The notes under the pieces: model-generated
What the model was told of the DNA's origin: nothing
The model's database searches: none
The model's input: only the letters and a program-made list of their open reading frames with translations
Program-made: the position numbers and the translations under genes
Source: a bacterium SCSIO 12741
GTDB lineage: Bacteria; Bacteroidota; Bacteroidia; Flavobacteriales_G; Salibacteraceae
NCBI GenBank assembly: GCA_024398055.1
Contig: CP073749.1
Span: forward strand, 4,154,594 to 4,218,593
DNA length: 64,000 nt
Direction of reading: 5' to 3'
Part shown: piece after piece, positions 27,743 through 37,159 of the stretch
Layout: each line of letters starts with the position of its first letter
Numbering within the stretch: the stretch's first letter is position 1

Positions 27743-30355
27743 ATGGATACGAATTTTTCACCCCGCGTCAAAGACGTAATTACCTTCTCCCGAGAAGAAG
27801 CGCTCCGATTGGGTCACGACTACATCGGCACTGAGCATTTTCTCCTGGGTCTGATACGTGAAGGCGAAGGGGTCGCTATACGCATACTTCAAAATCTTAA
27901 TGTGGATCTGATGGAGTTGCGAAAATCGGTGGAAAACAGCATTACACCGTTGGGGAATAAATCGAAACTGCCGAACAACGGCAATATACCGCTGGTAAAA
28001 CAGGCTGAAAAGACTTTAAAGGTAACTTACCTCCAGGCAAAGCTTTTTAAGAGCTCTATCATCGGTACAGAGCATTTGCTCCTCTCTATTCTTAAAGATG
28101 AAAACAACATTGCCTGCCAGGCATTAAGTCAATTTAATGTGGATTACGAAGTAGTACGTGAAGAACTGGAGCTGATGCTCTCAGAAAAGAACAAAGACAT
28201 AAAGGCTGCCGGAGAATTTCCGGGTAGCGCTGAAGAGGATGATGACGAACAAAGATACCGAGGCAGCAGCGGAGGCTCTTCCCGTGGAGCATCTTCGGGT
28301 TCTGTCAAATCAAAAACCCCGGTATTGGACAACTTTGGTCGCGACTTGACCAAAATGGCCGAAGATGGAAAACTTGACCCCATCGTTGGACGTGAAAAAG
28401 AAATTGAGCGTGTTTCTCAAATTCTGAGTCGTCGTAAAAAGAACAACCCGATGCTCATTGGTGAGCCAGGTGTTGGTAAGTCAGCCATTGCGGAAGGTTT
28501 GGCGCTGCGTATTGTTCAGCGTAAAGTATCGCGTGTATTGTTCAATAAACGGGTGGTTACTCTTGACTTGGCTTCTTTGGTAGCTGGAACGAAATACCGT
28601 GGTCAGTTTGAAGAACGTATGAAAGCGGTAATGAATGAATTGGAGAAATCGAGAGATGTAATCCTGTTCATCGATGAGATCCATACTATCGTTGGAGCTG
28701 GCGGTGCCAGTGGTTCTTTGGATGCCTCCAACATGTTTAAGCCTGCATTGGCCCGAGGCGAGATTCAATGTATCGGTGCCACTACTCTGGATGAGTACCG
28801 AACCAATATTGAAAAGGACGGAGCACTTGAAAGACGTTTCCAGAAAGTATTGGTTGAGCCTACTACTATTGATGAAACGATTCAGATTCTAAACAACATT
28901 AAAGAGCGTTACGAGGATCACCATAATGTACATTTTACAGATGATGCCATTAAGGCCTGTGTAACACTTACTGAAAGATACATTTCTGACCGCTTCCTAC
29001 CAGACAAGGCCATTGATGCCCTGGATGAAGCTGGCTCAAGAGTTCACATCACCAACATCAAGGTTCCTAAGGAAATCATTGATTTGGAGAAAAAGGTAGA
29101 AGTAGCCAAAGAAGAGAAAAACCAAGTGGTGCGTTCTCAGAAATACGAAGAGGCTGCTGAACTACGTGATGTGGAGCGTCGCCTGCAAGAAGAATTGGAA
29201 GCGGCTAAGCAGAAGTGGGAAGAAAATTCCCGTAACCACCGCGAAACGGTAAGCGATGAAAACGTGGCTGAAGTGGTCGCTATGATGACTGGAGTTCCGG
29301 TTCAGCGAATTGCTCAGAAAGAAAGTGCTCGCTTGTCTCAGATGTCTGAACAGTTAGAAGGTTCGGTGATTGGCCAAGATGAGGCCATTCGCAAGGTGAC
29401 TCGTGCGATTCAGCGTAACCGCGCCGGATTGAAGGATCCATCCAAGCCGATTGGTTCTTTTATTTTCCTTGGGCCTACCGGGGTTGGTAAAACTCAATTG
29501 GCTAAAGAGTTGGCTAAATTCCTATTTGATAAAGAAGACAACCTCATTCGTATCGATATGAGTGAGTACATGGAGAAATTTGCCGTTTCTCGCTTAGTAG
29601 GAGCGCCTCCTGGATACGTTGGATACGAGGAAGGTGGACAATTGACCGAAAAGGTAAGACGTCGCCCCTACTCTGTTGTATTGCTCGATGAAATTGAAAA
29701 AGCCCACCCCGATGTGTTCAACTTGCTGCTTCAAGTATTGGATGACGGTATTGTTACTGATTCTTTGGGAAGACGGGTGGATTTCCGCAACACCATTGTG
29801 ATCATGACATCCAATATTGGTACTCGTCAGTTGAAAGACTTCGGCCAAGGTGTTGGATTCTCCACCACGGCTAAGCAAGAAGGTGCTGAGGAACACAGCA
29901 GAAGTGTATTGCAAAACGCATTGAAAAAGGCTTTTGCTCCAGAATTCCTAAACCGTATCGACGATGTAGTCTTGTTCAATACATTGAGCAAAGAAGACAT
30001 CTTCAAGATTATTGACATTGAATTGAAGAACTTGTACTCTCGTGTGGAGAACATGGGCTACAAAATCAAGTTGACCGATCCGGCGAAGGAATATATTGCT
30101 GAACGTGGTTATGATCAGCAATTTGGTGCTCGCCCATTGAAGCGTGCCATCCAGAAATACCTGGAAGATCCTATGGCTGAAGAAATTATTAACTCTAACC
30201 TAAATGAAGGTGACACACTTGAGGTTACTTTAAATAAGGATAAAAACGAGTTGGTAGTGAAGGTTAAAAAAGGTCGTAAGCCTGCCGAAGCCAAGGGAAA
30301 TACCAAGAAAAAGGATGAATCCAATGGCGAAGAAAAAGCAGATGATAAATCATAA
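27743..30355 (+). CDS. clpC: ClpC-type AAA+ ATPase, ClpP partner
   Basis: An 870-residue Hsp100 unfoldase that feeds substrates to ClpP. The N-terminal Clp-N repeats ([16 protein letters not shown] and [16 protein letters not shown]) are followed by a low-complexity Ser/Gly linker near residue 180. AAA-1 has Walker [10 protein letters not shown] and Walker [14 protein letters not shown]-like middle region ([20 protein letters not shown]) marks ClpC rather than ClpA or ClpB. AAA-2 has Walker [10 protein letters not shown] and sensor motifs, and the tail is Lys/Glu-rich. It is monocistronic and ends at a strong terminator. Confidence 0.95.
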   Translation: MDTNFSPRVKDVITFSREEALRLGHDYIGTEHFLLGLIREGEGVAIRILQNLNVDLMELRKSVENSITPLGNKSKLPNNGNIPLVKQAEKTLKVTYLQAKLFKSSIIGTEHLLLSILKDENNIACQALSQFNVDYEVVREELELMLSEKNKDIKAAGEFPGSAEEDDDEQRYRGSSGGSSRGASSGSVKSKTPVLDNFGRDLTKMAEDGKLDPIVGREKEIERVSQILSRRKKNNPMLIGEPGVGKSAIAEGLALRIVQRKVSRVLFNKRVVTLDLASLVAGTKYRGQFEERMKAVMNELEKSRDVILFIDEIHTIVGAGGASGSLDASNMFKPALARGEIQCIGATTLDEYRTNIEKDGALERRFQKVLVEPTTIDETIQILNNIKERYEDHHNVHFTDDAIKACVTLTERYISDRFLPDKAIDALDEAGSRVHITNIKVPKEIIDLEKKVEVAKEEKNQVVRSQKYEEAAELRDVERRLQEELEAAKQKWEENSRNHRETVSDENVAEVVAMMTGVPVQRIAQKESARLSQMSEQLEGSVIGQDEAIRKVTRAIQRNRAGLKDPSKPIGSFIFLGPTGVGKTQLAKELAKFLFDKEDNLIRIDMSEYMEKFAVSRLVGAPPGYVGYEEGGQLTEKVRRRPYSVVLLDEIEKAHPDVFNLLLQVLDDGIVTDSLGRRVDFRNTIVIMTSNIGTRQLKDFGQGVGFSTTAKQEGAEEHSRSVLQNALKKAFAPEFLNRIDDVVLFNTLSKEDIFKIIDIELKNLYSRVENMGYKIKLTDPAKEYIAERGYDQQFGARPLKRAIQKYLEDPMAEEIINSNLNEGDTLEVTLNKDKNELVVKVKKGRKPAEAKGNTKKKDESNGEEKADDKS

Positions 30356-30406
30356 AGATCAAAGCGGTTATTGGTAATTTAACCTGATCAATAAAAATTA
30401 AAAAGG

Positions 30407-30441
30407 ATCCCCGATGATTGAATTCGTCGGGGATTTTTTTT
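30407..30441 (+). terminator. Rho-independent terminator after clpC
   Basis: Perfect stem ATCCCCGA / TCGGGGAT, 12-base loop, then eight T. Confidence 0.85.
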
Positions 30442-30552
30442 GGCTCAATAGGAGCCTATTTAATCGTGTTTAGGATCAACTCTAAGTTTAAAACGCTAGC
30501 CTGATGATTACCTGAACGAGTAGGCTTACTTCCTACAATCCCTATTGTTTGC

Positions 30553-30560
30553 TAACTTTG
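30553..30560 (+). promoter_or_regulatory. Candidate -7 box
   Basis: TAACTTTG fits TAnnTTTG and ends 15 bases before the ATG at 30576. It shows that the lipoprotein starts at 30576 and not at the upstream in-frame codon 30549. Confidence 0.45.
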
Positions 30561-30575
30561 GAGGCAAATCCAATC

Positions 30576-31214
30576 ATGAAAAACCTCACCTACTGCATCT
30601 TATTGATCGTATTAATCTTGTTGGGTTGCAATCCGGAAAGGAAGGATGTGACCGTGGTTAAGGGGGTAGTAAGAAGTGATATCTATGATCTTCCGTTGAA
30701 AAATGCGACGGTGTCCATTGGCTACCTTACCGTACTCGGATCCAATTATAAGGAGGTAGATCGAGCCCAAACGAATGAAAATGGCGAATATGAATTGCAG
30801 TTCAATAAACGGTTGAACCGATCGCAATACTACATTCAGTTTTTCTACAATGGTGAGTGGTGTAAGGATACTGAAAGCGAATTGTTGGACCTGAATTTCC
30901 AAGAGGAGAATCATTTGGATTTTGAAATGATCTGCTCCCCTACCTATTTAACAATGCATATGGAAGCCACCTTAAAGAGTGATGCGTTTAAATACATCGC
31001 CATTCAAGGTGGTGATACCATCGCTCGTGCAGCTCATTTTATTTATCCCCATCATTCGCATGAATCCTTCATCAGAAAAAGATTATTGGTGGCTCCCTAT
31101 GATTCCGTTTGGATCGAAATTCAATACCGTGATTACACTGGAGAAATAACAACAAAAACCTACGATATACTCTGCGATCCAGAAGATGATCTATATGTTT
31201 ATTTCCAGAGTTAA
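30576..31214 (+). CDS. Lipoprotein with carboxypeptidase-regulatory-like fold, copy 1
   Basis: A 212-residue lipoprotein: signal peptide with lipobox LILLGC at residues 15-20, then an Ig-like or CarboxypepD-reg-like domain (VVRSDIYDLPLKNATVSIGY ... TNENGEYELQF), a type found in Bacteroidota surface lipoproteins. The C-terminal half has no named domain. The next gene, 14 bp on, encodes a paralogue with the same order of features, including the shared DLDFQEEN-like motif (DLNFQEENHL here). The substrate or partner is unknown. Confidence 0.7.
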   Translation: MKNLTYCILLIVLILLGCNPERKDVTVVKGVVRSDIYDLPLKNATVSIGYLTVLGSNYKEVDRAQTNENGEYELQFNKRLNRSQYYIQFFYNGEWCKDTESELLDLNFQEENHLDFEMICSPTYLTMHMEATLKSDAFKYIAIQGGDTIARAAHFIYPHHSHESFIRKRLLVAPYDSVWIEIQYRDYTGEITTKTYDILCDPEDDLYVYFQS

Positions 31215-31228
31215 CAGCTGGATGACTG

Positions 31229-31879
31229 ATGGCTAAAAGCTTAAGACCATACCGTTTTGTTTTTTTATCTCTTTGCCTGATAATTCTCGGGGGCTGTATG
31301 GGTAAGCGAAATAAAACCACACGTATTGAGGGTGTTTTGATAGATTCACAGTACGAGCAACCTATTCCCAATACTCAGGTTACGATTGAATATCACGAAT
31401 GGCTATTTGGCAACTGGATTGAAGAAGATGTATCCAGAACTGACGAAAATGGTCGGTTTAAACTGGAGTTTAAGAAGCGCCATGACAAGTACAATTACTA
31501 TATAGGTGTTGGCCCTCACTCCAGGTGTGGTTTTAATCGGGTTCATGTTGATCTCGATTTTCAAGAGGAGAATTACAAAGAGGTATCTGTTAGCTGTGAT
31601 CGCATTTATATGGAACTCAAAATGGAACCATCGGATCCAAAGGATGCCGTAAGACCAGTCATACGATTACAAGGTGACACTTTGCTTGCTTATCAAGAAT
31701 ATGTAAGTCCGGCGAAATTGGGAGAACCTTTAATCAAAGAGATAGTTCATGTCATTCCTTATGAAACGGTTTTTGTTGATGTGTTTCAAATAGATGCCAA
31801 TAGCGGGGATACCACCCATTACTTTTACGAGAAATTCTGCGATCCCAATAAGTCCATTTCCATTCATCATACGAAATGA
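31229..31879 (+). CDS. Lipoprotein with carboxypeptidase-regulatory-like fold, copy 2
   Basis: A 216-residue paralogue of the preceding gene, 14 bp downstream, so the two are co-transcribed. Lipobox LIILGGC near residue 22, the Ig-like stretch VLIDSQYEQPIPNTQVTIEY ... TDENGRFKLEF, then DLDFQEENYKE. The start codon is an ATG that follows the stop of copy 1 directly. The role is unknown. Confidence 0.7.
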   Translation: MAKSLRPYRFVFLSLCLIILGGCMGKRNKTTRIEGVLIDSQYEQPIPNTQVTIEYHEWLFGNWIEEDVSRTDENGRFKLEFKKRHDKYNYYIGVGPHSRCGFNRVHVDLDFQEENYKEVSVSCDRIYMELKMEPSDPKDAVRPVIRLQGDTLLAYQEYVSPAKLGEPLIKEIVHVIPYETVFVDVFQIDANSGDTTHYFYEKFCDPNKSISIHHTK

Positions 31880-31952
31880 TGGCCATTCATACCAAAGTGG
31901 TAAACGGGAAATTCTCAGATTCATATCAGCTTAAATCTATTCGGATATAGAT

Positions 31953-32621
31953 TCAATCTTCCACTTGAACCAAGCTATTTTTAATCGCAAAAATGACCAA
32001 GCCAGCGGTATTCTTCGTTCCGGCTTTACTTAGAAGGTTCTTCTTATGTCCTTCTACGGTTCGTGGACTGATGTAGAGCTTTTCTGCGATTTCGGTAGCT
32101 GTATGTTCCTTGCATATCAGTTTAAGTACATCTAACTCTCTATCCGTAAAGGATACGTTGAATCGGGTGTAGGACTTTTTGCGCTCCCTGTGCATAATAC
32201 CGTTACGCATGATTTCACTGATGTAGTTGTTGTAGTAAAAACCGGTTTCAATGACTGATATAATGGCCTTTTCCACTTCCTGGGGCGATGCATTTTTAAG
32301 CAGGTATCCACTGATTCCGGATTCAATCATTTTCAAAATCAGCCTTTCATTGCTGTACATAGAAAGCATGATAATCTTGACTGATGGGTAACATTTCATG
32401 ATTTCCTGGGCTGCATCCTGTCCATTTATTTCAGGCATCTCAAGATCCAGAAGCACTACATCCGGCGGACGCTCAGTTCGCTCTAACAATTCTAACAGTT
32501 CCCTCCCATTAGAAACACTCTCTATCGATTCCAACCACTGCGATTTTGCCGATAGTAGTGAAACCAGTCCCTTTCTAAATAGCAGGTGATCATCGGCAAT
32601 AACCAAATTGATCTGTTTCAT
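31953..32621 (-). CDS. NarL/LuxR-type response regulator
   Basis: A 222-residue response regulator. The receiver domain (residues 4-125) has the phosphoacceptor Asp in VVLLDLEMPEING and the Lys in YLLKNASP. The C-terminal LuxR-type HTH reads FTDRELDVLKLICKEHTATEIAEKL. It lies 10 bp downstream of the sensor kinase gene on the same strand and is surely its partner. Target genes cannot be read from the sequence. Confidence 0.92.
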   Translation of the reverse strand: MKQINLVIADDHLLFRKGLVSLLSAKSQWLESIESVSNGRELLELLERTERPPDVVLLDLEMPEINGQDAAQEIMKCYPSVKIIMLSMYSNERLILKMIESGISGYLLKNASPQEVEKAIISVIETGFYYNNYISEIMRNGIMHRERKKSYTRFNVSFTDRELDVLKLICKEHTATEIAEKLYISPRTVEGHKKNLLSKAGTKNTAGLVIFAIKNSLVQVED

Positions 32622-32631
32622 GACGTTTAGT

Positions 32632-33426
32632 TTAAGTTTTTAACATGGTGGTGACTACCTCTGTACCATTTCCCAATCCGGATAGAAACTGCACATTAGC
32701 CCCTATCATTCTGGCTCGGTTCTCAATATTTTGGAGTCCAAGACTATGTCCGTTGCGTTGTTCTAGGCTGAATCCCCTACCGTCGTCTTTCACTTTGAGG
32801 GAAAACTTGCCGTCCTGCCCTACCCCCATTTCCACCAGGATCTGGTTGGCTTCAGCATGTTTTACGGCGTTGTTTAAGCTCTCTTGTACAATTCGGTAAA
32901 GAGAAAGCTCCACTCGGTACTCCATTCTTGGAATGAGTCCGACGGTATGGAAGTAAATGTCTAAGTCTTCGGAGCGGTTGAGTTCCTCAATCAAATGGCT
33001 GACAGCTTCACTTAGACCAATTTCTTTAAACTCTGTAGGCAGTAGATTACGAGCGGTTTTCCGGATGTCGGAGATGATCTCATCAATCATGTTGTTGGTG
33101 GAATAAACCGAGTCCCGAATGAATCCCTGATCTTGGGAGTGGTTGAGCAGTTCATACAACCTGAATTTGACCACTGACAAGGACACTCCGAAATTGTCAT
33201 GTAAATCTCTGGCGATACGTTTCCGCTCCTCTTCCTGAACCTGAATGTTACTATGGATGAGGGTTTCTTTGTGGTTGATGTCCTGCTTGTGAAGATCCAA
33301 TTGCTGCCGCATGACCTTCTTTTGATAGATAACCAGAAAAACAATGAGAGAGACTGCCAGCATGAACATTCCGAACATGCCGGTGAAAATCATGAAATAT
33401 ATTCGGTATTCCTCCGCACTTTCCAT
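32632..33426 (-). CDS. NarL-type sensor histidine kinase
   Basis: From the ATG at 33426 (MESAEEYRIYF; the frame extends to 33498) this is 264 residues. One N-terminal membrane helix (FTGMFGMFMLAVSLIVFLVIY), a HisKA_3 box with the phospho-His in RIARDLHDNFG, and an HATPase domain (VQESLNNAVKHAEANQ ... DDGRGF). It has no sensing domain of its own. The upstream gene (33390-34055) encodes a multi-helix membrane protein that overlaps its start by 37 bp and is the likely sensory partner. Confidence 0.88.
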   Translation of the reverse strand: MESAEEYRIYFMIFTGMFGMFMLAVSLIVFLVIYQKKVMRQQLDLHKQDINHKETLIHSNIQVQEEERKRIARDLHDNFGVSLSVVKFRLYELLNHSQDQGFIRDSVYSTNNMIDEIISDIRKTARNLLPTEFKEIGLSEAVSHLIEELNRSEDLDIYFHTVGLIPRMEYRVELSLYRIVQESLNNAVKHAEANQILVEMGVGQDGKFSLKVKDDGRGFSLEQRNGHSLGLQNIENRARMIGANVQFLSGLGNGTEVVTTMLKT

Positions 33427-34055
33427 AGGCCAATTGATATAAGCAACAAATAGATCACATAAAAAATGGCATGGACTCCCCAAAATACGGTGGCCCATTC
33501 ACGCTTCATGTTCACCACATAGTTACTGAAGACAAATAGAAAGAAGCTTCCCGAAAAATAGAGCAACACTGCAGAATTGATCCAGAACTCGGGCGTTTGT
33601 TCAAGCCTTACTATCCGCGCTTCACGGATAAATTTATAAAATAATAGCAGGGAAAAGAATATCAGAAGGATACTTTCGAGTGCACGGGCATTGCTGTTGT
33701 TCTCATAAATGTGCTGAAAGAAGAAACTATTTACCAGGGAATAGCCAAAAAAGAACAGGATAATAAGGATTAAAACCCGGGGTGAAAGCATGGGCTTAAG
33801 TCGCCAGTAGAAATAGAGACTGAGCATCAAAAATTCGAGGTTGGTATAGACGTGAAGTATAGGCAGGTTGTTGATTTTTTCCTTCCATAACAAATGGGCT
33901 ATCAGTGCAGTAACCGCTGATACTACCATTAACCAAGAAAGCCACCTCAAGGGTTTATCCAGGCGTCCGTATAGGACCCAGGACAACCCTAAAGGCAGTA
34001 GTACAAAGAGCGGAGCAATCGATATGACTCCACTAAGCCATTGACTCAATTGCAT
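33390..34055 (-). CDS. Multi-pass membrane protein, likely sensor partner of the kinase
   Basis: A 221-residue protein with about seven predicted membrane helices (APLFVLLPLGLSWVLYG, WLSWLMVVSAVTALIAHLLW, VLILIILFFFGYSLV, SILLIFFSLLLFYKF, SAVLLYFSGSFFLFVF, VHAIFYVIYLLLISIGLW). No catalytic motif. It overlaps the downstream kinase gene, so it is in the same operon. A 7TM-type sensory role is inferred from this linkage. Confidence 0.65.
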   Translation of the reverse strand: MQLSQWLSGVISIAPLFVLLPLGLSWVLYGRLDKPLRWLSWLMVVSAVTALIAHLLWKEKINNLPILHVYTNLEFLMLSLYFYWRLKPMLSPRVLILIILFFFGYSLVNSFFFQHIYENNSNARALESILLIFFSLLLFYKFIREARIVRLEQTPEFWINSAVLLYFSGSFFLFVFSNYVVNMKREWATVFWGVHAIFYVIYLLLISIGLWKVRRNTEYIS

Positions 34056-34089
34056 AAGGTGGTTGAATTTTTAATTGAGCATTAGAAAA

Positions 34090-34428
34090 TCATAAAGACT
34101 GGCAAGGATCTTCATGGTTTAAAACATGATTTGGTGCGCAGGTCGGAGGGCAAGGTTGTGCAAAATCGTAAACCCTGCTATTGGTTTCTGTACCGGTTAG
34201 ATCATAATCGGCCTGATCCACTCCAACGGCAAACACCGATTGTTTCCCCTGATCATCTTCACCAAAGTAGATTCGGATGTAAGCCACATTGGGTTCTGAG
34301 AGTAAATGCTCAAAATCGGACTTGTCGAATCGAAAAGCTTTGGGTTCATTGGGGCGGTTGCACTGCCATTTTTTAGTTTGGCTCACAGCTAACGATAGCG
34401 GTACTTCTCCATTGATAATGCCACTCAT
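34090..34428 (-). CDS. Small hypothetical protein with Cys-rich C-terminus
   Basis: A 112-residue protein without signal peptide. The body is mixed alpha/beta (FEHLLSEPNVAYIRIYFGEDD); the tail holds four Cys (PCPPTCAPNHVLNHEDPC). Lies upstream of the membrane-sensor gene with a 34-bp gap and could belong to the same transcript. No family is recognised. Confidence 0.5.
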   Translation of the reverse strand: MSGIINGEVPLSLAVSQTKKWQCNRPNEPKAFRFDKSDFEHLLSEPNVAYIRIYFGEDDQGKQSVFAVGVDQADYDLTGTETNSRVYDFAQPCPPTCAPNHVLNHEDPCQSL

Positions 34429-34756
34429 AATGTTGTTAAGATTTTAATTGATAATGTTAGAAAAGCTTCTAAAGGTACAACCCGCCTCCGGTGGATTCAA
34501 GGGCTGTTATACAGGCAACTTAATGGCTGAGTTCTAAGGTCTTAAAAATCAACAATCTGAAATCTAAGAAGGGTATACAAACCCGTATAAATACCTGTAT
34601 GATCAAGTATAAATAACAGAGTCTGAATAATTAATCTCCAATCGTGAATCTTCAATTTAGAGCAAAGCGATCACCGTAAGTAATCTCAAGTTCTTAGTAT
34701 TCAGAATTCAAAATTGGAAATTGAAGAAGGTTCAAGAATGAAGATTCAAAAAGCGA
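34429..34756. other. Intergenic region with short internal repeats
   Basis: No gene. The part 34610-34755 is built from related short words: GAATCTTCAATTT and its near-inverse AAATTGAAG, and AGCGATCAC twice (at about 34667 and 34753). Nothing identifies it as a known RNA or operator. Confidence 0.4.
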
Positions 34757-35779
34757 TCACTTCTTCCCTCTCCACTCGTCCACATATCCTTTGGCTACTT
34801 CTACGAAATGTTGTTCGGTTTCTTGTAATCCCATCGGGCTAACGCCTCCTGCGGCATTCAGGTGACCTCCACCGCTGAAATAGCGTCTGGAGAATTGATT
34901 GACATCCAGGTTGCCCTTGCTACGAAAAGACATTTTGACTCCCTCCTCCATTTCTTTCATGATGCAGGCAAAACGAATGCCTGAAACGGACAAAGCATAG
35001 TTCACAAATCCTTCGGTGTCTCCAGGTTTGTAGTGATAGGTGTTCATTTCTTCCAGAGAAAGAGTAATGTAGGCCAGAGAAAAATCCCGGTTTACCTTCA
35101 ACTTTTTGCCCAAAACATAACCCAGTAATCGAATTCTGGAGAGTGAATTGTTATCGTAGATCTTGTTGTATACCTTACTAATGTTGAGTCCGGTGTCAAT
35201 GAGACGCGCAACAATTTCGTGCGTTCTGGCCGATGTAGAAGGAAAACGAAACGATCCCGAATCGGTCAAGATACCTGAGTATAAACATTCGGCGGCCTCT
35301 ACGTTTAAGAGATGGTCGTATTCAGCCGCTTCAATGAGCTCGTAAACCAATTGGGCAGTAGAACAGGATTCGATATCATGAACGGCATAGGTGTAGAAAT
35401 CGGAAGGTTCCCGGTGATGATCCACCAAAATCTTGGGTGCCTTGGCATGTGCCACTTCTGAACCAAACTCTTCTCCAATACGGTGTAAAGCGTTAAAGTC
35501 CAGGGTGAAAATCAAGTCCGCCTTGGTCAGCGCTTCTCGAACATCATTTCCATGTAAATCAAAGCGAAGTATATCCTTTTGCCCTGGCATCCACTGAAGA
35601 AACTGTGGGAAGGCATCAGGAACGGTTACGGTAACCTCTTTATCTAATGCCCTTAGCACATGGGCAAGCCCTAAGGATGAACCAATGGCGTCTCCGTCAG
35701 GAGATTTGTGTGATATAATGACAATCTGCTGGGCTTCTTGAATAGCCTCCTTGATTTCTGCGTATTGAAAAGTGCTCAC
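34757..35779 (-). CDS. DHH/DHHA1 phosphoesterase, NrnA-like nanoRNase / pAp phosphatase
   Basis: A 340-residue protein of the bifunctional oligoribonuclease/pAp phosphatase group, which degrades very short RNA and recycles 3'-phosphoadenosine 5'-phosphate. Motifs in order: HKSPDGDAIGSS near residue 24, LDFNALHRIGE near 97, the VDHHREP motif near 120, and the DHHA1 substrate motif GGGHLNAAGG near 307. Cytoplasmic and single. The pAp link to sulfur assimilation is tempting, but the sulfur cluster lies more than 4 kb away on separate transcripts. Confidence 0.85.
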   Translation of the reverse strand: MSTFQYAEIKEAIQEAQQIVIISHKSPDGDAIGSSLGLAHVLRALDKEVTVTVPDAFPQFLQWMPGQKDILRFDLHGNDVREALTKADLIFTLDFNALHRIGEEFGSEVAHAKAPKILVDHHREPSDFYTYAVHDIESCSTAQLVYELIEAAEYDHLLNVEAAECLYSGILTDSGSFRFPSTSARTHEIVARLIDTGLNISKVYNKIYDNNSLSRIRLLGYVLGKKLKVNRDFSLAYITLSLEEMNTYHYKPGDTEGFVNYALSVSGIRFACIMKEMEEGVKMSFRSKGNLDVNQFSRRYFSGGGHLNAAGGVSPMGLQETEQHFVEVAKGYVDEWRGKK

Positions 35780-35972
35780 TTACTGGTAATCGTTATTAGC
35801 CGTCAAAGATAGGCCAATAAACGCCGTTATTCCAGATATAGTGCCCGTTTAACAGCTTTGGTTTTAGTGGATAAGGATCATCCAATTGATAAAGTACTTG
35901 GTTTTTAGTTGAGTCGGGTGTGAAAATAAACTTAAGATTAAAGTTTGTTAGCGTAAGATTGACGGATTAAGC

Positions 35973-35980
35973 TAATTTTG
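35973..35980 (+). promoter_or_regulatory. Candidate -7 box for ndk
   Basis: TAATTTTG matches TAnnTTTG, 37 bases before the ndk start codon. No well-spaced -33 TTTG is visible. Confidence 0.45.
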
Positions 35981-36017
35981 CAGCCAAATTTTGAAAACGA
36001 ATTAAACGATATCTATC

Positions 36018-36437
36018 ATGTCAGGAAACAGAACCTTCACCATGATTAAGCCTGAGGCTGTAGCCAAAGGAAATACTGGAGCCATTTTAGAAAGAATCAA
36101 CGCAGCTGGTTTTCGCATCGTAGCGATGAAAAAGACTCAACTTTCTAAAGCAGAGGCTGGAGAATTTTATGCTGTACACAGCGAGCGTCCATTCTACGGC
36201 GAGTTGGTAGACTACATGTCTTCTTCTCCAATCGTTGCAGCTATCCTTGAGAAAGACAACGCTGTACTTTCTTTCCGCGAACTAATTGGTGCTACTGATC
36301 CAGCTGAGGCTGCTGAAGGAACCATCCGTAAAGAGTTTGCTGAAAGCAAGGCTCAAAACGCTGTTCACGGCTCTGACTCTGACGAAAACGCGCAAATCGA
36401 AGGTGGCTTCTTCTTCTCTAAAAGAGAGCAGTTTTAA
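36018..36437 (+). CDS. ndk: Nucleoside diphosphate kinase
   Basis: A 139-residue enzyme that transfers the terminal phosphate between nucleoside triphosphates and diphosphates through a phospho-histidine. It has the N-terminal FTMIKPEAV and the catalytic His in [12 protein letters not shown], residues about 113-124, as in all Ndk proteins. Normal length. Monocistronic, with its own candidate promoter and terminator. Confidence 0.97.
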   Translation: MSGNRTFTMIKPEAVAKGNTGAILERINAAGFRIVAMKKTQLSKAEAGEFYAVHSERPFYGELVDYMSSSPIVAAILEKDNAVLSFRELIGATDPAEAAEGTIRKEFAESKAQNAVHGSDSDENAQIEGGFFFSKREQF

Positions 36438-36461
36438 GTTTACTTTAAGATAACATTGAAC

Positions 36462-36504
36462 AAACCTCCATCCCATTTGTATTGGGCTTTGGAGGTTTTT
36501 TTTT
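36462..36504 (+). terminator. Rho-independent terminator after ndk
   Basis: Stem AAACCTCCA / TGGAGGTTT with an inner CCCATT/ATTGGG pairing, followed by a long T-run. Confidence 0.85.
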
Positions 36505-36612
36505 GCGAATTTGCCTCCTTTTATTCTATTTTAGCCCTTTAAAACACAACTATTCCCCCGCATTTACATGACTGGGATTACGGAGATTAGATTAACAACA
36601 AAAACTTAATGT

Positions 36613-37100
36613 ATGAAGAAATTACTATTTGCTTTAGCGATCGGAGCCATCTTTACCTTGGTTTCATGTGGAAAATGTAAAGATGTTGATTGTCAAAACG
36701 GGGAACCTGTAACTCAGCCGACGGAAACTGCGAGTGTACTGATTTCTATACTGGAGATCGCTGCGCTGACGAACTAAGATCTACTTATATCGGAACCTAT
36801 GCAGGCTCCATTACTCTTGCCATTGCTGGTAGCTCGAACACAGAGAGCAGAGACTTTGCAGTAGAGAAAAACGGAAGCAGTGTTCAAAATCTTAAAATTG
36901 AAATTGACACATCTGCTAACACTTACATCTACATCCGTTTGGATGATGCTACTTCTCGTTATACCGTAACGGGTGATAACGATCCAGCATTTGACTGGAC
37001 TGGTTCTGGAACTATTAACTCTACTTCCATGACCGCTAACCTGGCTACAACAAGCTTTTTGGGAGCTATTTCAGTTTCCGTAACAGGTACGAAAAAATAG
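36613..37100 (+). CDS. EGF-like-domain lipoprotein, frameshifted in a G-run
   Basis: The ATG at 36613 opens a lipoprotein signal peptide (LLFALAIGAIFTLVSC) followed by GKCKDVDCQNG. The frame then shifts: after the G4 run at 36700-36703 the expected continuation GTCNSADGNCECTDFYTGDRC lies in the next frame, open from about 36690 to 37100. Adding one G gives DCQNGGTCNSADGNCEC, a classic EGF-like pattern. The C-terminal ~100 residues look like a small beta-sandwich (GTYAGSITLAIAG). Without correction the first frame stops after about 40 further bases. The intact product would be a small cell-surface lipoprotein of about 162 residues. Confidence 0.75.
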
Positions 37101-37121
37101 GACTAAGTCCTCATTCATAGT

Positions 37122-37156
37122 AATCCGGCTTCCTCCAAAGGGGCCGGATTTTTTTT
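37122..37156 (+). terminator. Rho-independent terminator
   Basis: Perfect stem AATCCGGC / GCCGGATT followed by eight T, just after the EGF-like lipoprotein. Confidence 0.85.
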
Positions 37157-37159
37157 GCC

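Noticed and set aside
33426-33498. Longer N-terminus of the sensor kinase
   Set aside because: It would deepen the overlap with the upstream membrane-protein gene and adds Cys/His-rich residues without signal character. The ATG at 33426 directly precedes the helix-containing region.
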